Shown here piece after piece: positions 18,708 to 26,903 of a stretch of DNA of 64,000 bases. Source of the stretch: Streptomyces sp. Alt3 (GTDB lineage: Bacteria > Actinomycetota > Actinomycetes > Streptomycetales > Streptomycetaceae); contig NZ_CP120983.1 in NCBI RefSeq assembly GCF_030719215.1, forward strand, positions 7,502,001 through 7,566,000. The letters run 5' to 3'. The notes beneath the pieces are model-generated. The model was not told where the DNA came from, searched no databases, and saw nothing but the letters and a program-made list of their open reading frames with translations. Position 1 is the first letter of the stretch; every line of letters begins with the position of its first letter. The position numbers and the translations under genes were made by a program.

Positions 18708-19953
18708 GCGGCGTCCTCGGGAAGGTCTTCGCTGCCCGGTTCCGGGTAGCGGGCGAGCAGAGGGGATTCATGGAGGGCGAGGGCGACCCCGCCGAGCGCG
18801 CCGCCCGCCTCGCCGAGCCCGGCGGGCAACAGGGTCACGCGCCCCCGGGCCAGCGGCAGGACGTGCGCGTCGAGCGCCTCCCGCACGGGGTCGAGCAGCG
18901 CGTCCTTCGCCCGGGCCAGTTCACCGCCCAGCACGATCACGCCCGGGCCGACCGCGTTGACGACCCCCGCGAGCACCGCTCCGGTCCTGGCCCCCGCGAC
19001 CCGTAGCACCTCGTGCGCCGCCGGGTTGCCGTTCCCGACCGCCCTCAGCAGCGTCGGGACGTCGTCCGCCCGACCGCCCTCAGCAGCGTCGGGACGTCGT
19101 CCGCCCGGCCGCCCAGCGCGCGGTAGGAGGCGAGGACGGGCCCGATCGACGCGATCGTCTCCAGGCACCCCCTGCCCCCGCACTCGCAGGGACCGCCCTC
19201 GGGGTCGGCGGTGATGTGCCCGAGCTCGCCGGCCAGGCCGTCGACCCCCCTGTGGAGCGAACCGTTCACCACGAGGCCGCCGCCCACTCCGTGCGAGAGC
19301 CGCAGGTAGAGCACGTCCTGGCTGCCCGCCGCCGCGCCCCAGGTGGACTCCGCGAGGGCGGCGAGCCGGGTGTTGTTGTCGAGCAGGACCGGGGCCCCGA
19401 AGCGCTTGCCCAGCAGCCCGGCCAGGGTCGCCAGAGGTTCCTCGGGTTCGCCTTTGGCCGTCCGCACCGGCCCGACGACGCCGACGCCGACCGCGCCGGT
19501 GGTGCCGAGGGAGGACAGTCGCAGGGTGCCCCCGGCCAGCGAGGCGACCAGCCGCTCGGCCAGCTCCACCCGCCGCTCCCAGGAGAGCCCCGGCGGATGG
19601 GCCCGGCTCGCCGAACCGATCACCTCGTGAGCCACGTTCGCGGCGGCCACATGAACGGCCCGTCGGGCGAAATCGATGCCGACGGCCTGGCCGGCGGCGG
19701 GGTTGAGCGTCAGGTGCTCCACCGGACGGCCGCGCCTGCGGGGCCCGGGTGCCGCGGCTGCCGCCACGACGGCACCGCTCGCGACCAGGGTCCCGACTAT
19801 GTCGTACAGCGTGGTACGCGAAAGCCCGGCCTGGCGCCCGAGTTCGGCCCGGCTCTGTGGCCCGTGCCGGCGCAGCAGGTCGAGTACGCGTTCCTCGTGC
19901 CCGCGCCTCAGCCGCGAGAGAGGTCCACCGTGTGAGTGCATGGCGCCCAGCAT
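18704..19953 (-). pseudogene. ROK-family (NagC/XylR-like) regulator, frameshifted by 35-bp tandem duplication
   Basis: The N-terminal fragment (start 19953, or 19941 if leaderless; stop 19045) has a MarR-like winged helix (SRAELGRQAGLSRTTLYDIV). A ROK sugar-kinase-like domain follows, with GELGHITADPEGGPCECGGRGC, including the zinc-type Cys cluster. The C-terminal part (VVNAVGPGVIVLGGELAR onward, to 18704) lies in another frame. A perfect 35-bp repeat at 19037-19106 causes the shift. Removing one copy joins ...TLLRAVG to NGNPAAHEVLRVAG without a stop and restores a protein of about 404 residues. As first gene of the sulfatase operon it would be its regulator. As sequenced, the product is truncated, so the operon may be constitutively derepressed. 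Confidence 0.85.
19037..19106. repeat. Perfect 35-bp tandem duplication inside ROK gene
   Basis: Copies at 19037-19071 and 19072-19106 are identical (each begins GACCGCCCTCAGCAGCG). Because 35 is not a multiple of three, the second copy shifts the frame. Loss of one copy by slippage would restore the gene. Confidence 0.95.
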
Positions 19954-19965
19954 GATGACCGCGCG

Positions 19966-19992
19966 ATTTTTAAGTCAATGACCCGGAAAAAT
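19966..19992. promoter_or_regulatory. A/T-rich inverted repeat and -35-like box before ROK gene
   Basis: ATTTTT (19966-19971) and AAAAAT (19987-19992) flank a minus-strand TTGACT (19978-19973) in the 66-bp gap between the FGE gene and the ROK gene. A CATGCT -10 would sit 18 nt on and give an almost leaderless start at 19941. ROK regulators favour A/T-rich palindromes, so this may be the autoregulatory site. Weak evidence. Confidence 0.35.
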
Positions 19993-20019
19993 ATTCATGT
20001 TGCCGCAATGACGACGGGT

Positions 20020-21033
20020 TCAAGCCGAGCGGACGCAGCGGAAGCCGAGGTTCCCCGTGGTGCTGTCGGGCGTGTTGCGCGTCCGGGCGGCCACCCGGTA
20101 GCGGTTGCAGTACGAGCGGTGGCACAGGTAGGAGCCGCCCCGCATCACCTTGGCGTCCCCCGCGCCAGGACCGCGCGGGTCGCTCCGGCGCCCGGCCGGG
20201 TGCGTGGTGCTCCACCAGTCCTGGCACCACTCCCAGACGTTTCCCGCCATGTTGTACAGGCCGAAGCCGTTCGGCTGGTAGGCGTCGGCCGGAGCGGTGC
20301 CCGCGTAACCGTCCTCGGCGGTGTTCTTCGTGGGGAACTGCCCCTGCCAGATGTTGCAGCGGTGCTCACCTCCCGGGGTCAGCTCGTCGCCCCACGGGTA
20401 GCGCGCCTGCTCCAGGCCGCCCCGGGCCGCGTACTCCCATTCGGCCTCGGTCGGCAGCCGGGACCCGGCCCAACGGCTGTACGCACGCGCGTCGTTCCAG
20501 GACACGTGCACCACCGGATGGTCCCCGCGGTCCTCGATCCCGCTGCCGGGCCCTTCGGGTGTGTCCCAACGGGCGCCCTCCACCCCGCACCACCACGGGG
20601 TGCCCTCCGGGCGGCCCGCGCCACGCCGGAGCGCGGCCGGCAGGAAGCCGGCGAAGACGTACGACCAGCCGAAGCGCTCGGCCTCGGTCACATGACCGGT
20701 GGCCGCGACGAACTCGGCGAAGCGCCGGTTGCTCACCGCGTGGGTGTCGATGCGGAACGCGGAGACGCGTACCTCGCGGACCGGGCCCTCGCCGTCGGCC
20801 AGGAACCCCTCGGGGTCCTCGGTGCCCATGAGGAACGCCCCGCCCGGCAGTAGCACCATGCCGTCCTCGACAGCCCCGCCCGAAGTCCGCGGGGACGGCG
20901 CCGGCCCTCGCGCCTGATCCGCCCGGCGCACGCGTACCAGCGCGTCCGCCGGGTTGGTCACGGCGTTCGCGGACGGGGCGTCAGACTGCCGGCGGCCCGG
21001 GGAGCAGCAGCCTTCGGGGGCGATGTCGTTCAT
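20020..21033 (-). CDS. Formylglycine-generating enzyme (sulfatase maturase)
   Basis: Copper-dependent oxidase that converts the Cys of a CxPxR motif in a type I sulfatase to C-alpha-formylglycine. 337 residues; the first ~50 are variable and Pro/Arg-rich. The FGE-sulfatase fold starts at MVLLPGGAFLMGTEDPEG. Diagnostic segments are SRLPTEAEWEYAARGG, NMAGNVWEWCQDWW and VMRGGSYLCHRSYCNRYR. Active-site cysteines are Cys304 and Cys309, with the five-residue spacing of the characterised Streptomyces enzyme. It lies upstream of the ROK gene on the same strand, 66 bp away. Its evident client is the sulfatase at 14550-16073 in the same island. Confidence 0.95.
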   Translation of the reverse strand: MNDIAPEGCCSPGRRQSDAPSANAVTNPADALVRVRRADQARGPAPSPRTSGGAVEDGMVLLPGGAFLMGTEDPEGFLADGEGPVREVRVSAFRIDTHAVSNRRFAEFVAATGHVTEAERFGWSYVFAGFLPAALRRGAGRPEGTPWWCGVEGARWDTPEGPGSGIEDRGDHPVVHVSWNDARAYSRWAGSRLPTEAEWEYAARGGLEQARYPWGDELTPGGEHRCNIWQGQFPTKNTAEDGYAGTAPADAYQPNGFGLYNMAGNVWEWCQDWWSTTHPAGRRSDPRGPGAGDAKVMRGGSYLCHRSYCNRYRVAARTRNTPDSTTGNLGFRCVRSA

Positions 21034-21291
21034 GCGGTGATCCTACGAGCACCGCGGAGACCCCCTACACCGATGATCATCTTCGTCCAAACCTCCTCCC
21101 GGCGTGGCGTGCCGTCCAACGGGTGACAACCGGCTCCCTGTCACACGATGGGCCCACGCCGTCGCTCGAATGCTGGTCTCCCGAGTGGTGCGGCTCCGGA
21201 TTTCAGCTGACGGTGGATCACGTCGCACCCGTGATCCGATGAGCCGACAACCAGCCGGCCAGCGCGGGCGTGGCGAAAGGATTGTGTACCC

Positions 21292-22041
21292 ATGCGCTCT
21301 GCCCGCACCCTGTTCGCATCGGCCGCCGTCACGGCGGTCCTCGCGGTCTCCGTTCCCGCCGCATACGCCGTGACCTCGGCGGACGACTGGGACAAGGACA
21401 GCGGCTCCTCCGCCAGCAGCAACGACGACCGTGAGAAGCCGGACTCGTGGAAGCACGAGAAGCCCGAGGGCGGCGTCCACACCGGTGGCGGTGCGCTCGC
21501 CGGCGTGTCGGCCGACGACTGGCAGAAGGACAAGGACGAGGACAAGGAGTCCGGTTCCGGCAGCAACGACGACCGTGAGAAGCCGGACTCGTGGAAGCAC
21601 GAGAAGCCCGAGGGCGGCGTCCACACCGGTGGCGGTGCGCTCGCCGGCGTGTCGGCCGACGACTGGCAGAAGGACAAGGACAAGGACGAGGACAAGGAGT
21701 CCGGTTCCGGCAGCAACGACGACCGTGAGAAGCCGGACTCGTGGAAGCACGAGAAGCCCGAGGGCGGCGTCCACACCGGTGGCGGTGCGCTCGCCGGCGT
21801 GACGGCCGACGACTGGCAGAAGGACAAGGACAAGGACAAGGAGTCCGGCTCCGGCAGCGGCACGGACGGTGAGAAGACCTGGAAGCACGAGAAGCCCGAG
21901 GGCGGCGTCCACACCGGCGGTGGCGCGATGGCGCTCTCCGGCAGCGGCCTGGCCGCCGGTTCGGTCCTGATGCTCGGTGGGCTCGGTGCCGCCGCGTACA
22001 AGCTGCGCCGTCGCAACGCCTCGGGTGCCGCGGCCGCCTGA
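21292..22041 (+). CDS. Secreted repeat protein with C-terminal membrane anchor, possible class F sortase substrate
   Basis: 249 residues. A signal peptide (about 1-26) is followed by three near-identical 48-50-residue repeats and a shortened fourth. Each repeat holds SNDDREKPDSWKHEKPEGG followed by VHTGGGALAGV and ADDWQKDKDKD. The protein is very hydrophilic with alternating Lys/Asp/Glu. The C-terminus is a hydrophobic helix (GLAAGSVLMLGGLG) and a basic KLRRRN tail, the geometry of a cell-wall sorting signal, but without LPXTG or LAXTG. The only motif before the helix is KPEGGVHTGGGA, which is also present in every repeat. A sortase gene follows, 168 bp downstream. The role is unknown; a sortase-handled surface protein is inferred. 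Confidence 0.7.
   Translation: MRSARTLFASAAVTAVLAVSVPAAYAVTSADDWDKDSGSSASSNDDREKPDSWKHEKPEGGVHTGGGALAGVSADDWQKDKDEDKESGSGSNDDREKPDSWKHEKPEGGVHTGGGALAGVSADDWQKDKDKDEDKESGSGSNDDREKPDSWKHEKPEGGVHTGGGALAGVTADDWQKDKDKDKESGSGSGTDGEKTWKHEKPEGGVHTGGGAMALSGSGLAAGSVLMLGGLGAAAYKLRRRNASGAAAA
21418..21930 (+). repeat. Tandem in-frame repeats of 144/150/144 bp plus partial copy
   Basis: Units start at 21418, 21562 and 21712, each with AGCAACGACGACCGTGAG. A truncated fourth starts near 21856. Copies are almost identical at the DNA level and differ by GACAAG/GACGAG hexamers in the KD-rich segment, so unit number is likely to vary by recombination between strains. Confidence 0.9.
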
Positions 22042-22208
22042 ACGGCGTCGCGCACCGCTGAATGAATCGTGTCGTGGCCGCCGTCCTTCCCTGGGCGGTG
22101 GCCGCGCCGGTTTTCCCGTACGGCGCTCGCCCCGCACGGCTCCAGCCCCCAGCACCTGGACAGCTCTCGCCTCCCGCGCAGCTCCAGCCCCCGCACACGA
22201 AAGGCAGC

Positions 22209-22904
22209 ATGAGCATGGCCGCCCCGCAGCCGTCCGAACCAGACTCCGCCTCCCCGGCCATCGGCCGTTCCCTGCTGTGGCCCGTCGTGGCGGTGGGCCT
22301 GGGCTTCCTCCTCGTCTACAACTCCTTCGACGCGTCGGCCGGAGTCCCGCCGGCCCCCTCCGTGGTGTCCCTCCCCGCGGCCTCCGCTCCTGCCGCGCCC
22401 ACCCCGTCGGCCTCCGTCTCCACGCCTCCGCTCGAATTGCCCCCGTCCTACCCGAAGCGGATCTCGATCAAGTCGATCGCGGTCGACGCCCCCTTCACAC
22501 CGCTGACGATCGGCCCCTCCGGCCAGCTGAACGCGCCGCCGGCGAACGACGCGAACCTGGCGGGCTGGTTCAAGAACGGTGCCACGCCCGGCGAGCGCGG
22601 TACCTCGGTGGTGGCGGGGCACGTCGACACCAAGACCGGCCCCGCCGTCTTCCTGCTGCTCAGCACCCTCAAGAAGGGCAACATGGTGGACATCACCCGT
22701 GAGGACGGCGTCGTCGCCACCTTCGAGGTCGACTCGGTCGAGACGTTCAGCAAGGCGGACTTCCCGGACGACCGGGTGTACGCCGACAAGGGCACCGCCC
22801 AGCTGCGCCTGATCACCTGCGGCGGCGTCTACGACAAGAAGAAGAAGGACTACGAGGACAACGTGGTGGTCTTCGCCCACCTGGCCTCCGTCAAGGAATC
22901 CTGA
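22209..22904 (+). CDS. Class F-like sortase
   Basis: Membrane-anchored transpeptidase, 231 residues from the ATG at 22209 (the frame is open upstream, but AAAGG and the expected short N-terminus favour this start). One membrane helix (about 22-36) is followed by a Pro/Ala/Ser linker and the sortase barrel beginning PKRISIKSIAVDAPF. Catalytic His138 is in VAGHVDT and Cys204 is in LITCGG. The sequence after the Cys, VYDKKKKDYEDNVVVFAHL, contains no Arg, although sortases normally have a catalytic Arg there; Lys residues stand in its place. It follows the repeat protein, which is its probable partner. Confidence 0.85.
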   Translation: MSMAAPQPSEPDSASPAIGRSLLWPVVAVGLGFLLVYNSFDASAGVPPAPSVVSLPAASAPAAPTPSASVSTPPLELPPSYPKRISIKSIAVDAPFTPLTIGPSGQLNAPPANDANLAGWFKNGATPGERGTSVVAGHVDTKTGPAVFLLLSTLKKGNMVDITREDGVVATFEVDSVETFSKADFPDDRVYADKGTAQLRLITCGGVYDKKKKDYEDNVVVFAHLASVKES

Positions 22905-22971
22905 GAGCGGGGCTCCCGGGCCCGCCCTGACGCACGGCCGAGGGCCCGGGCCCCGCGGGCGGTCCAGGTCC

Positions 22972-23050
22972 GGAGCGGCGGACCGGGATCCCGCCCGGCG
23001 AGGAGCGGCGGCCGAGGATCCCGCCCGGCGAGGAGCGGCGGACCTGGAGC
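22972..23050. repeat. 30-bp tandem repeat, about 2.6 copies, intergenic
   Basis: Units begin GGAGCGGCGG at 22972, 23002 and 23032. The first two differ at only three or four positions and the third is truncated and degenerate. It lies between the sortase and HEAT-repeat genes and is a candidate variable-number locus with no visible function. Confidence 0.75.
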
Positions 23051-23168
23051 CCGCCCTCCTCGCCGCACGGTCGACGGGCGTCCCGTGTCGAGGGCGATGC
23101 CCGGACGGACCGTCGGCGGCAACCGAACCCGCTGGCCGAGCCGTTCCATCGACGCCTACCATCCGACG

Positions 23169-26100
23169 GTGACCACGACCCCCGCCGATGTGCGGACACC
23201 GCAGGGACACACGGGCGGTCCGGTGCACGGCAAGGCCGCGGACCACCCCCCGGTCTCCGAGCTCGGGCCGCTCATCGGACACGAGGACGCCCGTACGAGG
23301 TATCTGGGGCTCACCCTGCTGTCCGAGCGCCTGGACCGGCTCCCGCCGGCGGACGGTGACGCGGCCGACCTGGCGCGGCTGCTGCCACGGGACGTGCCTC
23401 GGTCGCCGGACGAGTCGCTCCTGCTGGCAGGGATCCACGGACGACTCGGCATCCACCTGCCGGGCCGGCGGCTGCCCGCCTGGCGTGCGGCCCCGCTGGA
23501 GGAAAAGGTGCGGGTCGCCTGGCTGCGTGCCGAACTCCTCACCGACCCCTCGGTGCTTCGGGACGAGCAGCCCGGAGAGCCCCTGTTCCAGGCCGTGCGC
23601 GGAATCGACGCCCTGGACGCCCACCGCCCGGACCGGCTGGTGGCCGGACTCGCCGATACCGGCGTACCCGTGCTCCTGATCGAGGCGGTCCGTCTGATGC
23701 GGCAGGGCCTGCACGCAGGGCTGCTCGCTCCCGGTACCGCCAAGGACGCCCTGGCCGGTCTCCTCGGTGCGAACCCGGCTCATCCGGTGGTCACGGCCGC
23801 CGTCCTGGCAGAGCTCGCCGAACCCTGGGCGGCCGCGGACCCGCTGCCCGCGGCCTGTTTCGCACCGTTCCTCGACTCCGCCCACGCGGGGCAGCCGACT
23901 GCTCCCGCTCTTGTCGCGGCGGCCCGGCACGGACACGGCGAACTGCTGCCGCGGACGGCGGCGGACCCCGACGTGCCTCCGGCCGTACGACGCCTGGCCA
24001 TGGAACTCCTCGGTGACCTGGCGGAACGCGATGACATCGGCGCGCTCCTGGACGTCGCCGCCAAGGACCCGCTGCTGCTCGGCGGGCCCGCGATCAGCTG
24101 TCTGCGGGGACTCCACCGGCGCGGGCACTTCCCCGGGGCGGCACAGGTGCCGGCCCTCGTCGGCCTGGCGCTTACCGATCACTCGATCGAGCCCCGTACG
24201 GTCGCCACCATCCTCTACACCTGCCGCCGCTCGACGCTGCGGCTGCTCCTCGAAACCCCCGCGGACGCCCCGGACTGGCCTCGACGGCTCGCCCTGCTCG
24301 TCGCACTCGCCGGGCAGGGAACAGAAGACCTGCCCGTCGGGGCGGCCGTCACCCGACTGCTCCCCTCCGCGCGTCTGCCCGCGCCGTTCCTCGACGCGAT
24401 CCGTGAACTCCGGTACGAGGAAGCCGAGGAGACCGTGCTCGCGATCCTGCCCGAAGCCCCGGCGGCCGCCCTCGACACGCTCGAGGCGATCGGCGGACCC
24501 CGTACGGTCGCGGTGCTGACCGAAGCGCTCGGCCCGGACACCGACGGCCGGGGCATCGCTCCCTTCCTGCGGCCCGTCCGCCACCGGGCGCTGGAACTCC
24601 TGTGGCAGCTCCAGACCGACCCGGAGCTCCGGCGTCACCTCCTCGCCCGTGTCGGCCCCACCGCGCTGCCCCCGGCCGTCGCCGCCGACCTCGGAGCACC
24701 GGACGAGCGGGAACTCGCCCTGCTCACCGCGGGCCCTGAACCCGGCGACCCGGTCGCCGCGCTGTGCGCGCTCGCGGCCCACGACAGCACAGCGACCCTG
24801 CCCGCGGTCACCGGACTGCTGCTCCGGGTCGTCGGTGAACTCGCGGCGTCCTGGGACACGGTGGAGACGGACCCGGAAGCGGCCCGGGCCGAGGAACCCG
24901 TCGTTCCCCAGGAGATCGTGGACGCCGTACGCGCCCTGGGCGGCCGGCTGTACGGGCGGCGCAGGATCAGACCCGTCTGCCTGCTCGGAGCCCGCGACGC
25001 CCAGGAGGCGGGGGACGCGCTGCTGGCGGGTACGGTACTCGACCTGCTGGACCGGCCCGGTCTTCCGGCCCGTCAGCAGTCGATCCTCCTCGAGGTCCTC
25101 CGGCGCGCACCGTCCGCCCACGCCCGCCCCCGCGTGCACCGGCTGCTGCGCCACCGCGACCCGCACGTACGCAAACACGTGATCGCGCTTCTCGCCGAGG
25201 GTGCGGCGGGCGAGGACGCCCAGGCACTGTCGGCGACGCTCATCGCGCTGACCCGGGCCGACGACATCCAGACCGTACGGCAGGCAGTGCTGGCCCTCGG
25301 GCACGCAGAGGCCCGCTGGGCCTGCCCGGCGATCACCGCCCTGCTCCGCCACCCCACCATGAACATCAGGAAGACCGCCGCCTCGGCCCTGGTGCGCGCC
25401 GGGACACCCGCCGCCGTGCCCTGCCTCCTGCGCGCGCTCGGCCGGGCCCACAACCCGGGACTCCACGCCGGGCTGGTCGCCGCACTCCGGGCGGTGCTGG
25501 GTGACGCCTGCACGGCGACGCTGCTCGCCGCAGCCGAACGTTGTCAGGACCCCGGGGAGCGCACGCTGCTGCTGCGGGGCCTCTCCGGCACCCTCGCCTC
25601 CCGCACGGTCCTCGCCCTGGCCGAACAGGACTCCCCGGTCGTGCCCGGTCTCCTCGCCGAAATGGCCGACCGCCGGATCCTTCTCGGAAGCGGGGCCGTC
25701 GCCGATCTCGCGGAGCTGTCGGCCGGACACGGGATCACGATGCCGCGCCACCCGTCCGACGCGGAGTCCCATGCCGCCGAACTGATCGGCGAGGGCTGGA
25801 ACACCGCAGTCGCCCTGCGCCTGGCGCGGAGCCCGGACGACCTGCCGGTATCCAGTCCGTGGGAGCTCCGGCCGATGCTGGCGCACTGGCTGAGTCTGGC
25901 CCGGTCCGTGCCGCAGACGGACCGGGCCAGGGTCCTCCGCCTGGTCCTGCGGATGTGCCCCGCACCGTGGACGGCCGACGAACTGGCGCACTTCAGGGGT
26001 TCCGTACAGGTCCTGGTGGAGGGGCTCTCGCGTGACACGGCGTACCGGCCGCGACTGCTCCCCCTGATCGAGGCCGTGGCGCCCGGGCTGCCCGGCACGG

Positions 26101-26903
26101 AACGCATGGCGGTCGCCGACGCCGTACGCGCCCTGTCGCCGCCGCTCCATGTGCGGGCGCTGCTGCTGCTCCGTGCCTGTGGAGCCGTACCGGTCAGAGC
26201 CGATCTGGACCGGGCCCTGGCCGCCGCCCGCCTCGAAGCCGACGCCCGGAACGCCGAGACGGCCGTACTGCGTGAGGCGTTCGGCGCGCCGGTCGCGCCC
26301 TCGGACGACGCCGAGGCATGGAGGTCCTCGCTGCGCGCCCTCCTCCGCACGCGAGCCGGGCTGCAGGAGTTCAGGCGCGCCGTCCACCCGCGCCCGCCCG
26401 ATTCGCGCCAGCGTCTCGCGGCTCTCGTGGCGGTCTGCCCTGATGTCGGCGAGGACGGCGTGAGGGCCCTCCTGCTCGACTGGATGACGGACCTCCAGCC
26501 CCTCGACGTGCCGCCGTGGACGCTCGCCGAGACGGCGGCTGCGCCTTCGGAAGCCGTACGCGACGCTGACCTCGACCAGCCACGCTCCGCCGCGCAGCGC
26601 GCCCGGCTGCTGAGCATGCTCGACGGGCCCGACGCCGGCCGGAGGGCCGACGCCGCCCGCCGGCTCCTGGACTGGCCGGAGCCGCAGCATGCCCGTGCGG
26701 TCCTCGACGCGTATCTGCGGGGCCGCATTCCCCTGACGTCAGGACCGGGCTCGGCCCGGGCGCTGGCCACGGTCGATCCGGCGGAGCTGACCGGCGGGGA
26801 GGTCATCCCCGACAGGGTCGGCCGGCCTGGCACGGCGACTCGGTCCCTGGGACGTCGTGCCCCTGATCCCGCTGCTGCTCGGATGGTGGGAGAGCGGACC
26901 TGA
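23169..26903 (+). CDS. Giant HEAT-repeat protein, N-terminal part (frame ends early)
   Basis: About 1244 residues of alpha-helical HEAT/armadillo-like repeats, for example RTVAVLTEALG, HPTMNIRKTAASALVRAGTPAAVPCLLRALG and RKHVIALLAEGAAGED (quoted in part). There is no signal peptide or membrane helix, so it is probably a cytoplasmic scaffold or protein-interaction solenoid. GTG 23169 was chosen because a TACCAT -10-like box at 23158-23163 would make it leaderless; the frame is open to 23085. The frame leaves the HEAT pattern at about 26825 and ends after a short unrelated tail, while the pattern resumes at once in the next frame. The original gene therefore probably ran 23169-27678. Function unknown. 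Confidence 0.75.
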   Translation: MTTTPADVRTPQGHTGGPVHGKAADHPPVSELGPLIGHEDARTRYLGLTLLSERLDRLPPADGDAADLARLLPRDVPRSPDESLLLAGIHGRLGIHLPGRRLPAWRAAPLEEKVRVAWLRAELLTDPSVLRDEQPGEPLFQAVRGIDALDAHRPDRLVAGLADTGVPVLLIEAVRLMRQGLHAGLLAPGTAKDALAGLLGANPAHPVVTAAVLAELAEPWAAADPLPAACFAPFLDSAHAGQPTAPALVAAARHGHGELLPRTAADPDVPPAVRRLAMELLGDLAERDDIGALLDVAAKDPLLLGGPAISCLRGLHRRGHFPGAAQVPALVGLALTDHSIEPRTVATILYTCRRSTLRLLLETPADAPDWPRRLALLVALAGQGTEDLPVGAAVTRLLPSARLPAPFLDAIRELRYEEAEETVLAILPEAPAAALDTLEAIGGPRTVAVLTEALGPDTDGRGIAPFLRPVRHRALELLWQLQTDPELRRHLLARVGPTALPPAVAADLGAPDERELALLTAGPEPGDPVAALCALAAHDSTATLPAVTGLLLRVVGELAASWDTVETDPEAARAEEPVVPQEIVDAVRALGGRLYGRRRIRPVCLLGARDAQEAGDALLAGTVLDLLDRPGLPARQQSILLEVLRRAPSAHARPRVHRLLRHRDPHVRKHVIALLAEGAAGEDAQALSATLIALTRADDIQTVRQAVLALGHAEARWACPAITALLRHPTMNIRKTAASALVRAGTPAAVPCLLRALGRAHNPGLHAGLVAALRAVLGDACTATLLAAAERCQDPGERTLLLRGLSGTLASRTVLALAEQDSPVVPGLLAEMADRRILLGSGAVADLAELSAGHGITMPRHPSDAESHAAELIGEGWNTAVALRLARSPDDLPVSSPWELRPMLAHWLSLARSVPQTDRARVLRLVLRMCPAPWTADELAHFRGSVQVLVEGLSRDTAYRPRLLPLIEAVAPGLPGTERMAVADAVRALSPPLHVRALLLLRACGAVPVRADLDRALAAARLEADARNAETAVLREAFGAPVAPSDDAEAWRSSLRALLRTRAGLQEFRRAVHPRPPDSRQRLAALVAVCPDVGEDGVRALLLDWMTDLQPLDVPPWTLAETAAAPSEAVRDADLDQPRSAAQRARLLSMLDGPDAGRRADAARRLLDWPEPQHARAVLDAYLRGRIPLTSGPGSARALATVDPAELTGGEVIPDRVGRPGTATRSLGRRAPDPAAARMVGERT

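Noticed and set aside
21418..21930. CRISPR-like array
   Set aside because: The repeats are 144-150 bp, in frame and protein-coding, with no spacers and no cas genes.
21141..26690. Minus-strand open frame of 1849 codons
   Set aside because: It runs antisense through the repeat protein, the sortase and the HEAT protein genes. Its apparent Ser/Pro repeats are mirror images of the real coding repeats, and no domain is recognisable.
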